NCBI GenBank assembly: GCA_945863605.1
Contig: CAMAZP010000009.1
Coordinates: 33,177-97,176, forward strand
DNA length: 64,000 nucleotides
Reading direction: 5' to 3'
Origin: Chitinophaga pinensis
Lineage (GTDB): Bacteria > Bacteroidota > Bacteroidia > Flavobacteriales_D > Crocinitomicaceae
Shown here: piece by piece, positions 49,007 through 59,101 of the stretch
How the letters are laid out: each line of letters starts with the position of its first letter
Numbering within the stretch: position 1 is the first letter of the stretch
Translations under genes and position numbers: made by a program
The notes under the pieces: model-generated
Seen by the model: the letters and a program-made list of their open reading frames with translations, nothing else
What the model was told of the DNA's origin: nothing
Database searches by the model: none

Positions 49007-49966
49007 TTAAATCTTCAACTCATTACCACACCTAAAATTTCCCTTTGGACATTCTTTGTGTCCATGTAAGCCACAAGGGCGACACGAAAGATTTTCGACC
49101 TCAATAATTTCTGAATCATCGGAAAGGGGACCGAAACCAAATAGGGGAGTGGTGGAACAGAAAAAAGCACTAACTGGCGCGTTCATTGCTGATGCCAAAT
49201 GCAATGGTCCTGAATCGTTTACGAAATTTCTTTTTGCGTTTTTCATCAAAGCAGCTGATTGCATTAAACTTAATTTTCCAGCAAGATTTATTACTTTTTG
49301 AGTGTTAGTTTTTGCTTTTATTTCATCACACAATTCGAAGTCATCTGGTCCTCCGAGCAGATAAATTGTTGCGTTTTCCCTTGTCAATTTTGCAATTAAT
49401 TTTAACCAAATTTCTTTTGGTGCTTGTTTCGTAAACCAAACGGAAGAAGGTGCTAAACAATAGTAATTTTCTGTTTGATACATTTGAATTGCTTCAAAAT
49501 CTTCTGAAGATGGATAGAGTTTGGGTTGTCTGTTTAGATTAGAAGTAAGGTGCTTTATCAATTCTAAATTGCGATCAACTTCGTGTTTTCCATTACCAAT
49601 TTCGTGCGGAAATGATTGGGTGTAAGCAAAAGAAAATGGATTTTTTTTGAAACCAAGTTTTTGTTTTGCACCTGATAAAAAAGTCAAAATCCCTGAAGAG
49701 GCAAAACGATGTAGGTTGATGACTAAATCATATTTATTGGCTCTAATTTTTTTCAGTAATTCGAGTAAAGAAGCGACTTTTTTCTTTTTGTCAAAAACAA
49801 GGATATCGTTTAAGTTCGGGTCATTTTTTAAAAGCGATTGATTGCCATTTTTTACTAAGAAATCAATTTTTGCTTCGGGAAATTGCGTTTTCAAGTTTCC
49901 AATCAACGGAGTAGCAAGAATTACATCACCGATAAAGGCTGTTTGAATAATTAAAATTTTCTGCAT
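49007..49966 (-). CDS. Glycosyltransferase family 9 (heptosyltransferase-like)
   Basis: 319 residues. GT9 pattern: ILIIQTAFIGDVILATPLIGNLKTQFP, YDLVINLHRFASSGILTFLSGAKQKLGFKK, YCLAPSSVWFTKQAPKEIWLKLIAKL, YLLGGPDDFELC and NDSGPLHLASAMNAPVSAFF. Family members add heptose to LPS core; rfaD at 26522 makes the ADP-heptose donor. It starts 4 bp after the stop of the giant CHU_C gene. Confidence 0.9.
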   Translation of the reverse strand: MQKILIIQTAFIGDVILATPLIGNLKTQFPEAKIDFLVKNGNQSLLKNDPNLNDILVFDKKKKVASLLELLKKIRANKYDLVINLHRFASSGILTFLSGAKQKLGFKKNPFSFAYTQSFPHEIGNGKHEVDRNLELIKHLTSNLNRQPKLYPSSEDFEAIQMYQTENYYCLAPSSVWFTKQAPKEIWLKLIAKLTRENATIYLLGGPDDFELCDEIKAKTNTQKVINLAGKLSLMQSAALMKNAKRNFVNDSGPLHLASAMNAPVSAFFCSTTPLFGFGPLSDDSEIIEVENLSCRPCGLHGHKECPKGNFRCGNELKI

Positions 49967-49970
49967 CCGA

Positions 49971-52900
49971 TTATCTTAACAAAGCGACTGTTCCACGTTT
50001 GATGTATTTGTCATCGTTTTGATCGTAGTAAATTAACTCATATTGAAAAATATCGCAGGTGGCATCTTTGCCAGAACTTGAAATTGTTCCATCCCAACCC
50101 TCTGAAGTGTCGAATGTTTGAAAAATAATTTGTCCCCAGCGGTCAATGATTGTGAAAGAATAGCGTTCCATTGCCACATTTGAAAGCACTGGTTTGAAAA
50201 TTGGATTCAATCCGCCAGGTGTAAATGCGTTGGGAACAAAAACTAATGGCTTGTAGATAAAACAAAAATCATTGGAGCGGCTTCTTTCCGAGAAATTATA
50301 AAAGTTGAAAGATTCAATTGCTTCCACGTGGTAGCAAATCTCACCGTCAGATTGAATTAAACTGACATCATCCACGAAATACAAAGAATCACCGTTTACG
50401 TTTCCAATAGGAATTTGCTCAAATTCACCATTCACACTACGATAAACTTCATATTCAATTATTTCGCCATTAAATCCTTCATAAGGGTTCCAATAAATGG
50501 TGTTAATCATATTATATTCATCTGTTGTCCCAGTGACGAAAATGGTCTTATTGATATTAGCAAAAGTTCCATCTCCACCGCAACTATCGGTGTATTTTGT
50601 GCGATAATACCAAGGGTTTAACTCGGTATTTGCTGTATTGTCTAAAAAATAAGTTACATCACCTGTTACGTTTACGCGACCAATTTCTGTCCAAGCGTTT
50701 TGTTCACTTTTTCGTTGGAATATGATTTCAGAAATACCAACGGAAGCGTCAATGTAATCGTAAAGTTTAACTTGTTTATCCTCGATTGTCGCTAATTTGA
50801 AATAATGATAACTCGGACTTCCGGGCAAAGGAACGGTGAAACAATCGGGACTTGAAAAAGCGTATTTTCCGTTGGAGAAATTGGCTTTTACGTAAATGCA
50901 ATACGTTTCTGTACTGGAGACATCGATCGTATCTGTTGTCGAGGTTGTAATTTTAAAGAGTTCCCAATTGTTGTTTATTTTACCCCAAATTTCATAATTA
51001 ACGGTCGTACTTCCAACGTATGGAACACAAGTGATTACTGCTTTTTGGTCACACATTAGTATCGAATGAGAAATGGTCATACTGGTGTGAATCGGACTTT
51101 TGGCTGAGGTTTGATAGGTCACAGGTACAGCTGTGGTGTAACAAGAATCGAAGGCTGCCACAGAATAAGAAAAAGGACCGTTCGCTAAGTCGGTGGCATA
51201 CGTGTAAGAGTTATTATTCCAACCCCAAACAGTATCTAATTCAAATAAAAATCCATTTTCATCAAAGGTGTAAATCACATATCCATAAGTATCAGGTTGT
51301 TGATTTTGATTCCAAGTTACTAAAACTTGATTATTGCTCGTATCCACACCAACTGAATAAATAATTGGAATATTTGGTGTGATCATATCGGTAAATAAAT
51401 CGCCGACAACGTTTGAAGTAAAATCACAATTCGAAGTTGGAAGCACCACTTTGTAGGAAATAAAAGCCTCACAAATGTCAATCGTATCTCGATAAAGCGT
51501 TGTATTATAAGGAACACTGTCTAAAAATGTAAAAGTTCCAGTTGGATATTCTCTGTAAATGTGATAATGTGAATTGTAATGTGCTTGCGGCGTTGCACTC
51601 GGTTTATTCCATTGCAAAACGGCAGTTCCATTTAATGGATTATTGACGGATAAACGAATGTTGGAAATCGTGTCGCTGTGGCGTTTTACGTTTCCATTGC
51701 AACCAGAACGAACCACTATAAAATAGTCGCGAACATTGGTAACACCTGAAATCGTTTGCTGAACAGTTGTAATATCATTAATCGTAGCAATCAATCCATC
51801 TTGAACAGAATGAACTTCGTAAGCCAAAAAGGACATACTTGGGTTGTTTACTTGATTCCAATTGAGAATTAAATCTCCATTATTTGCGGTTTCAATACAA
51901 TTGATTTGAGTTGCAGGAATAATTCCAGGGTTGATTACGTTTATTTTAACGGTTGTGTAAGTCACACGCGGTACTTGACAGTAATTATCTTGTACCTTGA
52001 AAACGAAATTATAAGGAATCACATCTGCTACAATTCCAAAATCGTTGATAAGGTGATCACAGTCTGTTTGCCACGTGAAAGTTGCACCTACATTCGTAAC
52101 TCCTGAAATAGGAACTGAACTGTTTAAAAAGGCGCAAGGTTCAGTATCACAACCTGTTGCTGCTGTCAGGTTGGTACCAAACATAGGACCTGAGGCTGTA
52201 AGGTAAACCGATTGAGGTGAATTATCCTGTAATAAATCAGTATCACTTACATTCAAAGTAAAGGTTATTGGGTCGCCAGCGCTTACAGTTGTTTCAAATG
52301 AATTACCAGGGAAAGGAGCAATAATCGTAGGAGCATTATTGGCGGTATTACAACCCACTACAACTAGTTGCATTTCGCGTTCAACTTCTGAAATTAATAT
52401 ACCTAAGCGATAGGATTTAACACTTAACTTTAACACAAAATTCCCAACTGTGAAACTCGTAAAACGCAATTCCCCAGTCACTGGATCGACCGTTGCAGGA
52501 ACATTATTTGGATTTAAACTTACACCTGGAGTTGGACTTGAAAAGGAAAAACCACTTTCAAATGGAATAGGAATAGGATTGGTTGGTGGGTCAAAAACAC
52601 CAGTTGGAAAATAGTTAAATGGCATACTAAAATCAACGTGGATTGAATCTAAATCGGGGTCAACCGCGTTCATATTATATTGGTATTGACTTCCAGCGCA
52701 ACTCACAAAATACGGTTCTTGCAAGAAAATAGGAGAGGAGTCTAAACAAGAAATTCCGTTGTTACCCGGAATTGCATACATTTTTGCCATTAAAGTGATA
52801 CCGTAAGTGGAAGGATTGACAATGTTGGTCAGTGCGCTACTTCGCGAGAAATTTTCGTAAGTAAAAATCCAACCTTGAGAAGGCGGCGTTCCTTGTAAAA

Positions 52901-53258
52901 TAATAGGAGAACTGCTGTATTTTACACGTTCAATGGCACCGATTCCATTACCGCCACCAGCTCCAATTCCACATTCTAGCATTGGTGGTGAACCAACAAC
53001 AGGTGAACATTGCGGTGAAATATCTTCTCTGGAAACAAATTGTAAAATGATGTTTGTTACAGATGAATGATTCCAAACTCGCAAATTTTCGGTGGAAGTA
53101 TTAACTTGAGCTCCGTTACAATCACGATAGAAAATTAAATCAAAAATATAAGTATTTCCACCAACACATCTGTAAGTTATTTCTCCTCCCATTGCATGGG
53201 AAGCTTTAAATGCAAAGGTTTGCATCAGTAGCAAGAGAAACAACACGTATTTAATCAT
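49971..53258 (-). CDS. Giant T9SS type B (CHU_C) secreted protein, fibronectin-like repeats
   Basis: 1095 residues with a signal peptide (about 1-19). Opens with the Bacteroidota pattern HAMGGEITYRCVGGNTYIFDLIFYRDCNGA; middle carries Ig/Fn3-like units (VLQWNKPSATPQAHYNSHYHIYREYP, VLVTWNQNQQPDTYGYVIYTF, IYWNPYEGFNGEIIEYEVYRS); ends with a CHU_C domain (FVPNAFTPGGLNPIFKPV ... IIDRWGQIIFQT ... IKRGTVALLR) for T9SS export. Probably a surface adhesin or filament component. Repeated WYRTKY/Fn3 modules make it recombination-prone. Confidence 0.88.
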   Translation of the reverse strand: MIKYVLFLLLLMQTFAFKASHAMGGEITYRCVGGNTYIFDLIFYRDCNGAQVNTSTENLRVWNHSSVTNIILQFVSREDISPQCSPVVGSPPMLECGIGAGGGNGIGAIERVKYSSSPIILQGTPPSQGWIFTYENFSRSSALTNIVNPSTYGITLMAKMYAIPGNNGISCLDSSPIFLQEPYFVSCAGSQYQYNMNAVDPDLDSIHVDFSMPFNYFPTGVFDPPTNPIPIPFESGFSFSSPTPGVSLNPNNVPATVDPVTGELRFTSFTVGNFVLKLSVKSYRLGILISEVEREMQLVVVGCNTANNAPTIIAPFPGNSFETTVSAGDPITFTLNVSDTDLLQDNSPQSVYLTASGPMFGTNLTAATGCDTEPCAFLNSSVPISGVTNVGATFTWQTDCDHLINDFGIVADVIPYNFVFKVQDNYCQVPRVTYTTVKINVINPGIIPATQINCIETANNGDLILNWNQVNNPSMSFLAYEVHSVQDGLIATINDITTVQQTISGVTNVRDYFIVVRSGCNGNVKRHSDTISNIRLSVNNPLNGTAVLQWNKPSATPQAHYNSHYHIYREYPTGTFTFLDSVPYNTTLYRDTIDICEAFISYKVVLPTSNCDFTSNVVGDLFTDMITPNIPIIYSVGVDTSNNQVLVTWNQNQQPDTYGYVIYTFDENGFLFELDTVWGWNNNSYTYATDLANGPFSYSVAAFDSCYTTAVPVTYQTSAKSPIHTSMTISHSILMCDQKAVITCVPYVGSTTVNYEIWGKINNNWELFKITTSTTDTIDVSSTETYCIYVKANFSNGKYAFSSPDCFTVPLPGSPSYHYFKLATIEDKQVKLYDYIDASVGISEIIFQRKSEQNAWTEIGRVNVTGDVTYFLDNTANTELNPWYYRTKYTDSCGGDGTFANINKTIFVTGTTDEYNMINTIYWNPYEGFNGEIIEYEVYRSVNGEFEQIPIGNVNGDSLYFVDDVSLIQSDGEICYHVEAIESFNFYNFSERSRSNDFCFIYKPLVFVPNAFTPGGLNPIFKPVLSNVAMERYSFTIIDRWGQIIFQTFDTSEGWDGTISSSGKDATCDIFQYELIYYDQNDDKYIKRGTVALLR

Positions 53259-53315
53259 ATATTTAAAACGTTATTAAAAGCGTTGTAGTATAACGGAATC
53301 AATCAAATAAAGTTG

Positions 53316-54572
53316 CTATCCAGCCGAAACGATTGAAAAACTGTCCCAATCCAAGTATTTTTGAGCAAGTTCTCTCAGTTCTTCCGCTTGAATCGATTTA
53401 ATTTTATGAATGAAATTATTAAAGAAATCCAAGTCCAAATTTTGGTTTTCAACTGATAAAAACAACTCCATCATAGCATAAGGTCCATCGGCGCTTTTGA
53501 GTGTTTGACCGAGCATGTAATTTCTAACCAAATTCAATTCCTCTTCACTCACTAATTCTTGCTGTAATTGCTCGATTTCTTTTCGAATTTCAGCCAATGT
53601 ATCCTCTATAACTTCTTTACCAACTTCCGTTCCGATAACGAAATAGCCGCTGTCTTTGATTTCACTTAAATAAGATCCAATTCCATAGGTGTAGCCTTTA
53701 TCTTCACGTATGTTTTTCATCAAACGACTTCCGAAGAAATCACCCAAAATCGTATTAAGAATCATAAATCCAAAATAATCGGGGTGCGTTTTATTGAAAA
53801 GAGTTTTTCCAATTCGTATTGCAGTTTGAACAGCGTCTGCTTTTTCAAGGTGAACTGTTTCTGCTTTGTTTTGAAAATTAAGTGATGCTTTTTCTTGTTT
53901 ATCAAGTGCGCAAATTGAAATAGAATTGGCAATAGTCGAAACGACTTCTTCTTTAAAATCACCTACTAAAAATACTTTTTTTAATCCCTTTTTATAGTTT
54001 TCTTCGAAATAGCTAATAATATCCTCTCGGCTTATGGAATTGTAATCTTCTAAGTTAATTGTTCGGTTATAATTTGTTCTGTCGAAAATCAACCCTTGAA
54101 ATTTACGTTGCGCCAAAAAACTAACTTTTTCGAGGTTAATTTGAAGTTTTTGTTTGCGATCGTTTATTAATTCTTCGACTTCAGTTGAAGGAAAGGTTGC
54201 ATTTTCCATCAAATCAACGAAAAGTTTTACAACGGCAGGAAGTTGCTCATTTAAAGCGTAAAACGTAACAATTGCTGTTTCAAATCCTAAGCCGACATCA
54301 AAGTAAGCTCCCAAACTATCCAATTCGTTGTGGATTTGAGTAGAAGTTTTGTCTTTCGTTCCCGAAAAAAGCAATCCTGATGTTAGGGCACTTATGACAT
54401 TGGATCCAACTGTTGTTCCTGCATCGAAATAAAAATCAATACGTGAAGTAGCATTTGGCACTTTTTTCATCCAGTACAAAGGCAAGCTTGGCGTACATTT
54501 TACCAATTCAGGCGTAACAAATGAAATATCAGTTAATTCACCAAGTGAAGGTGGGTTTTTTCTATTCAGCAT
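53316..54572 (-). CDS. M16 peptidase homologue lacking the zinc motif (partner subunit)
   Basis: 418 residues from the ATG at 54572 (a TTG at 54578 is also in frame). M16 fold but no HxxEH; instead it keeps the C-terminal R/Y pair region (GFMILNTILGDFFGSRLMKNIREDKGYTYGIGSYLS), as in non-catalytic beta-type subunits. Overlaps the active M16 gene by 11 bp, so the two probably form a heterodimer like the mitochondrial MPP. No signal peptide. Confidence 0.88.
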   Translation of the reverse strand: MLNRKNPPSLGELTDISFVTPELVKCTPSLPLYWMKKVPNATSRIDFYFDAGTTVGSNVISALTSGLLFSGTKDKTSTQIHNELDSLGAYFDVGLGFETAIVTFYALNEQLPAVVKLFVDLMENATFPSTEVEELINDRKQKLQINLEKVSFLAQRKFQGLIFDRTNYNRTINLEDYNSISREDIISYFEENYKKGLKKVFLVGDFKEEVVSTIANSISICALDKQEKASLNFQNKAETVHLEKADAVQTAIRIGKTLFNKTHPDYFGFMILNTILGDFFGSRLMKNIREDKGYTYGIGSYLSEIKDSGYFVIGTEVGKEVIEDTLAEIRKEIEQLQQELVSEEELNLVRNYMLGQTLKSADGPYAMMELFLSVENQNLDLDFFNNFIHKIKSIQAEELRELAQKYLDWDSFSIVSAG

Positions 54573-55809
54573 TGGCAATGGATTTAACTTTTAAAAGTGA
54601 ACATCTTTTCTTTATCAATAAATTTTTGGCAACTGAAAGTAAGTGTTTGGAAGTGATTTGTTGATAGATTTCTTGTTCTTCATTTATTCCATTTGCATCG
54701 CCTAATAACTCAAAGAAACTCAAATTCATTGCGCGATTGAGTAATCCTTGTTCTTGAAATTCTTTGGCTGTTCTTAGTTTGATTTTCAAGCGATTCAATT
54801 CCTTTTCTGGTAACTCATTTTCTGTTGCTTTATTGAGTTCTATCCACAACGCTTCGTCTAGGGCTTCATAGCTGACTCCATCGTTTAATTTCCCTGAAAT
54901 AATCAGCAAACCTTCATCAATTGAACCGGTTATATAGGCATTGATTTCAGCTACTAATTTCTTTTCTTTTTTCAGTGCAATGTAGAGATTGGAAGATTTC
55001 TCACTTCCCAAATAATCGCTTAATAAATCAGTGATGTAATATTCTGGGCTTTTACGTTCCGCCATTTTAAAGGCATAGTAAAAAGCATTTGCAGGCACAT
55101 TTCTATCAATAGTCAACTCGCGGTATTCCGTTTGAATGGGTTCTTTTGGAAGGATGCGAGGAGGTTTTAATCCTTTGGGAATAGCACCAAACCAATAATT
55201 GACTTTTTCTTTTATCGTTGCTAGCTCAAAATTTCCTGCGATGCATAAAATTGCGTTGGAAGGTTTGTAAAACTTAGCAAAAAAGTTTTTTACATCCTCC
55301 ATTTTCGTTTGCTCGATGTGACTTAATTCCTTGCCAATTGTTGCCCATTTGTATGGATGTTCCTTGTAAGCAAGTGGTCGTAATTGCAACCAAACATCGC
55401 CATAAGGTTGATTTAAGTATCTTTGTTTGAATTCCTCAATCACCACATTTCGTTGGACTTCCAAGCTTTTCTCTGTGAATGCAAGTGACAACATTCGATC
55501 ACTTTCCAACCAAAGCGCTGTGTCTAAATTGTTTGCGGGAAGAACATCGTAATAGTTCGTGATATCGTTGCTAGTGAAAGCGTTACTTTCTCCGCCAGCC
55601 ATTTGCAATTGCGTGTCGAAGTCGCTGATATATTTGGATCCACCAAACATCAGATGCTCAAACAAATGTGCAAAACCAGTATGTTTCTCGGATTCATCGC
55701 GTGCACCAACATCGTAAAGTGTGTTGACAACCGCCATTGGAGTTGTTATATCTTGATGAAAAAGAACTTTAAGTCCATTTTCTAGTTCAAACCTTTCAAA
55801 TTGTATCAT
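54562..55809 (-). CDS. M16 zinc peptidase (catalytic subunit)
   Basis: 415 residues. Inverted zinc motif HLFEH at 48-52 (HTGFAHLFEHLMFGGSKYI) and downstream Glu ligands in LEVQRNVVIEEFKQRY, the M16 arrangement; RY residues for substrate C-terminus are in the partner. Cleaves peptides, with a chamber formed by the two subunits. Its ATG abuts the stop of the NMO-like gene (55810), and it overlaps the partner by 11 bp: a three-gene operon. Confidence 0.92.
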   Translation of the reverse strand: MIQFERFELENGLKVLFHQDITTPMAVVNTLYDVGARDESEKHTGFAHLFEHLMFGGSKYISDFDTQLQMAGGESNAFTSNDITNYYDVLPANNLDTALWLESDRMLSLAFTEKSLEVQRNVVIEEFKQRYLNQPYGDVWLQLRPLAYKEHPYKWATIGKELSHIEQTKMEDVKNFFAKFYKPSNAILCIAGNFELATIKEKVNYWFGAIPKGLKPPRILPKEPIQTEYRELTIDRNVPANAFYYAFKMAERKSPEYYITDLLSDYLGSEKSSNLYIALKKEKKLVAEINAYITGSIDEGLLIISGKLNDGVSYEALDEALWIELNKATENELPEKELNRLKIKLRTAKEFQEQGLLNRAMNLSFFELLGDANGINEEQEIYQQITSKHLLSVAKNLLIKKRCSLLKVKSIANAE

Positions 55810-56766
55810 TTAAAACTGAAATTTAGGTGAGTTTTGTTCTTTAAGTGCGTTCATAAATTCTGTAACAATCTCTTCTACAACTTGTTTCGCGGGAATAATT
55901 TCATTGATTAAACCTGAAATTTGACCAATTTCTAATTCTCCTTCCACAATATCGCCTTCAAACATACCTTTTTTAGCGCGACCTCTGCCTAATAATTTAT
56001 TCAAATCGTCAACACTTGCATTTTGCTCGTAGGCATTTTCAAGTTGTTTGAAGAATTCATTTTTCACCAAACGAACTGGCGTTAATTCTTTCAAAGTCAG
56101 TAAAGTATCACCTTCTTGTGCATCAACAACCACTTTTTTAAAGTTTTCGTGCGCACTCGATTCAGGCGTTGCGACAAATCTACTTCCAATTTGCACGGAG
56201 TCGGCTCCCAGATTCATTGCAGCAAGCATTCCTCTTCCAGTTCCTATACCACCAGCAGCAATCAAAGGAATTTTAATCGCTTTTGCCACCATTGGAATCA
56301 AGCACAAAGTTGTCGTTTCGTCTCTACCGTTGTGTCCGCCTGCTTCAAAACCTTCTGCAACCACAGCGTCAACTCCTGCTTCTTCTGCTTTTTTAGCAAA
56401 TTTTACACTTGAAACCACGTGAACAACCGTAATTCCTTGTGCTTTAAGGTGAGTTGTCCACGTTTTAGGATTTCCAGCTGAAGTGAACACGATTGGCACT
56501 TTATGTTTGATAATTGTTTCGATATGTTTGTCGATATCGGGATAAAGCATCGGTAGATTCACAGCGAAAGGTTTATCCGTTGCAGCTTTACATTTTTGAA
56601 TCTGTTTATCTAAAATTTCGGGATACATTGAGCCGGAGCCAATAATTCCCAAACCACCAGCATTGGATACAGCGCTTGCTAATTCCCAACCGGAGCACCA
56701 AATCATTCCTGCTTGAATAATTGGATAATGTATGTTAAACAAGGTACAAATTCTGTTGCTTTCCAT
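55810..56766 (-). CDS. Nitronate monooxygenase-like FMN oxidoreductase
   Basis: 318 residues. TIM-barrel FMN family (NMO/2-nitropropane dioxygenase, also FabK-like): YPIIQAGMIWCSGWELASAVSNAGGLGIIGSG, PFAVNLPMLYPD, VDAVVAEGFEAGGHNGRDETTTL, IPLIAAGGIGTGRGMLAAMNLGADSVQIGSRFVATPES. Whether it acts as NMO or enoyl-ACP reductase is uncertain. First gene of the M16 operon, with a full promoter upstream. Confidence 0.88.
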   Translation of the reverse strand: MESNRICTLFNIHYPIIQAGMIWCSGWELASAVSNAGGLGIIGSGSMYPEILDKQIQKCKAATDKPFAVNLPMLYPDIDKHIETIIKHKVPIVFTSAGNPKTWTTHLKAQGITVVHVVSSVKFAKKAEEAGVDAVVAEGFEAGGHNGRDETTTLCLIPMVAKAIKIPLIAAGGIGTGRGMLAAMNLGADSVQIGSRFVATPESSAHENFKKVVVDAQEGDTLLTLKELTPVRLVKNEFFKQLENAYEQNASVDDLNKLLGRGRAKKGMFEGDIVEGELEIGQISGLINEIIPAKQVVEEIVTEFMNALKEQNSPKFQF

Positions 56767-56797
56767 AGATGTTTTTTTCGAAATTAATTTTTTATAT

Positions 56798-56824
56798 CAA
56801 AGATATATTTCCTAAACTTTTCAA
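56798..56824 (-). promoter_or_regulatory. Promoter with -33 TTG and -7 TATCTTTG for the NMO-M16 operon
   Basis: Reverse strand: TTG at 56824-56822, 16-bp spacer, TATCTTTG at 56805-56798, about 32 nt before the ATG at 56766. Confidence 0.6.
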
Positions 56825-57020
56825 CAGATTTTTTGAATTTATTGAAGTAGATTTCCTATGTATTGTTTAAATAGTTTAAGAACTAAACGTATCATTTTAA
56901 TTACGATTATTTTAAACTCCTTTCTACTTTAGATTTTGATTTACAAAATTTATTAGAGTTTTGAACAATCGCTTTTCATTATATATATGGTGAAAAAACA
57001 AATTATTTATTGTGTAGTTT

Positions 57021-57368
57021 TTATTTTGAGCTTACTGTAACTAAATATTTTGTTATCAAAACTTCTTCATCACTGGAAATAGGTTTGTTTTTTTTATTGG
57101 AAAGAGCAGTCATATTTGGAACGATTGCTTTCCATTCTTCAGGTGATTTTGATGTTGGATATTTTGCTGCATGGCATGCAGCACATTTTGAGTTATACAA
57201 GTTTTTCCCATCATCAAAATTAGCTTGCGTATAGTTTTGATACAATTTTTGACCCATTTCTAAATCACTTAAAATTACTTTTTTTTCAGCTGATGAAGAA
57301 TTTTCTTTTGATGTCGCACAAGCAGATAATACGATAGTAATAGTTGAGATAAGAATTATTTTTTTCAT
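57021..57368 (-). CDS. Small c-type cytochrome lipoprotein
   Basis: 115 residues with lipobox VLSAC (Cys17) and one haem site CAACH (Cys62, Cys65, His66); Met86 in IVPNMTAL is a plausible axial ligand. A membrane-anchored monohaem cytochrome for electron transfer in the periplasm. Divergent from the TIGR02117 gene; no redox partner adjacent. Confidence 0.85.
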   Translation of the reverse strand: MKKIILISTITIVLSACATSKENSSSAEKKVILSDLEMGQKLYQNYTQANFDDGKNLYNSKCAACHAAKYPTSKSPEEWKAIVPNMTALSNKKNKPISSDEEVLITKYLVTVSSK

Positions 57369-57455
57369 GATTAAATTTTATAGTTTCAAGTTTAATTAAA
57401 AAAAAGGATATAAATCACAAAATAATGAATCGTTAGTCCTTTTGATTTGATTTTT

Positions 57456-57463
57456 TATATTTG
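57456..57463 (+). promoter_or_regulatory. Putative -7 box TATATTTG
   Basis: TAnnTTTG, 16 nt before the ATG at 57480; it lies in the longer open frame from 57447 and so supports the shorter start. Confidence 0.5.
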
Positions 57464-57479
57464 TGTTGATAAACAAATA

Positions 57480-58220
57480 ATGGAAGAATCTGACAAAAAT
57501 AGTATTCCGTCTAACGAAAGTAAAATCAAACGAATTAATAGATTAATTCTAAGATTTTTTAAGCGTTTTTTTTTGATATTTAGTATAGCAATTGTTATTT
57601 ATTTCTTTTTTGCTTATGTATTGTCTCGCATTACTATTGAAGGAAAGAATGAAAAAAATGCGACAATTGAAATTTGGTTGATGAAGTCTGGAGTTCATAC
57701 AGATTTTGTGGTGCCAGTCAAAACAAAAATTAAAGATTGGAGCAAGGAATTTCCATATGAAAACACAAACGCAAAAGATTCCACCACCTCTTTAATTGCT
57801 ATTGGTTGGGGGGATAAAAATTTTTACATGAACACACCAACTTGGGGTGATCTAACTTTTAATACAGCAATCTCTGCAATGGCAGGTTTAGGGTCTTCTT
57901 CGATCCATGTAACTTACTATTACAACGTACTTTCTGACCGACCAGTTATATCTTTAAAATTATCTGAAAATCAATACCGTAAATTAGTTAAATACATCGA
58001 AAGTAGTTTGTATAGAAACAAGAAAAATCAAGCAATATTTATTCAACCAAGAATAAAAGCTGTTATGGGTGAAAACGATGCTTTTTATGAAGCGCGAAGT
58101 AGTTACAGTGTATTTAAAACGTGTAATTCCTGGATTAACAGTGGATTGAAAGCATCTAACAAAAAAGCATGTTTATGGACACCCTTTGCAGGTGGAATTT
58201 TTTATCAGTATGGAAAATAA
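57480..58220 (+). CDS. TIGR02117/DUF2459 membrane-anchored protein
   Basis: 246 residues from the ATG at 57480. One N-terminal membrane helix (about 28-49), then the TIGR02117 core: WLMKSGVHTDFVVPVK (Thr-Asp), AIGWGDKNFYMNTPTWGDL, SSIHVTYYYN and KTCNSWINSGLKA ... CLWTPFAGGIF. The His/Cys layout looks like a papain-like hydrolase (NlpC-like), but that is inference. Overlaps the hydrolase at 58210 by 11 bp. Confidence 0.83.
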   Translation: MEESDKNSIPSNESKIKRINRLILRFFKRFFLIFSIAIVIYFFFAYVLSRITIEGKNEKNATIEIWLMKSGVHTDFVVPVKTKIKDWSKEFPYENTNAKDSTTSLIAIGWGDKNFYMNTPTWGDLTFNTAISAMAGLGSSSIHVTYYYNVLSDRPVISLKLSENQYRKLVKYIESSLYRNKKNQAIFIQPRIKAVMGENDAFYEARSSYSVFKTCNSWINSGLKASNKKACLWTPFAGGIFYQYGK

Positions 58221-59073
58221 ACTTTTTCTTTTTTTTGTGTTATTTTTCACTGTTAAAGCAATGAGTCAAAGTATAGATTCCACTTCCAATTTAGAAAATC
58301 AAATTCGATTGATGATTTTTGTAAATGGTAATAGAGGTCCAAAATTTAATAAAATAACGACAGATAATTCGCTTGAATTAAATGATAGAACTGGTTATTG
58401 GTATCATTTTGACGATACAATAATTAATAGATTTCAGCCTGTTAAAGCGATTTATTTCGATGGTCACCATCCTGTTTCAAGTTCGATGCACCGTACGAAT
58501 GCTCGTTTTTTGAAAGCATATTTTTTCTCACGTTTTTGTTGGTTTTCAAGACGAAGTCGCTGGGTATTGAATACTAAATTTAACGAGGATGGTTTTAAAA
58601 TTCGAGTCGCTAACGGAAAAATTGCTGGGCAAAAATTTTTAACTTATCTAAGTGAGAATCAGCTATTGGATAAAAGTATTACTGTTGACTTTGTTAATCA
58701 CAGTATGGGGTATGCTTACAGTCTTGGAATAATTGAAATTATTAAGCCCTACATAAAATTAGGGAAATTTTTAGCAATTGCTCCAGAAAGTGCTAATTAT
58801 CAGGGAATGGATTGGAATCAATTTGATGAAGTTTGGCAATATGGAAGTAATATGGATCAGCCAAATGGGGATGTAATTTATTTTCAAGATGGAATTGCCC
58901 CACAAACTCCTCTCAAAAATTTAGATAAGTTAGCTTTAGATAAAGGTGGTCGTGTTTTCATACCTGAAGAGTGGGGAAAATCTAAAAAGGGTTTTCTAAG
59001 GTCACATCATTTAAAATGGTTTCAATGGTTTTTCTTAATTAAACCATCTGATAAAGGTTATTTTACGCGTTAA
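58210..59073 (+). CDS. Secreted alpha/beta-hydrolase-like protein
   Basis: 287 residues from the ATG at 58210, with signal peptide (about 1-19, ending AMSQS). Central VDFVNHSMGYAYSLGIIEII carries a GxSxG-like elbow in the form NHSMG, preceded by LMIFVNGNRGPKF; aspartate and histidine members are not certain. Shares an 11-bp overlap with TIGR02117, so the two are co-translated. Function unknown. Confidence 0.68.
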   Translation: MENKLFLFFVLFFTVKAMSQSIDSTSNLENQIRLMIFVNGNRGPKFNKITTDNSLELNDRTGYWYHFDDTIINRFQPVKAIYFDGHHPVSSSMHRTNARFLKAYFFSRFCWFSRRSRWVLNTKFNEDGFKIRVANGKIAGQKFLTYLSENQLLDKSITVDFVNHSMGYAYSLGIIEIIKPYIKLGKFLAIAPESANYQGMDWNQFDEVWQYGSNMDQPNGDVIYFQDGIAPQTPLKNLDKLALDKGGRVFIPEEWGKSKKGFLRSHHLKWFQWFFLIKPSDKGYFTR

Positions 59074-59096
59074 TATTTTTGAAATTCTTACATTTG
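59074..59096 (+). promoter_or_regulatory. Two candidate -7 boxes before murB
   Basis: TATTTTTG at 59074-59081 and TACATTTG at 59089-59096; the second would start transcription about 2 nt before the murB ATG. Confidence 0.4.
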
Positions 59097-59101
59097 AAAC
59101 A

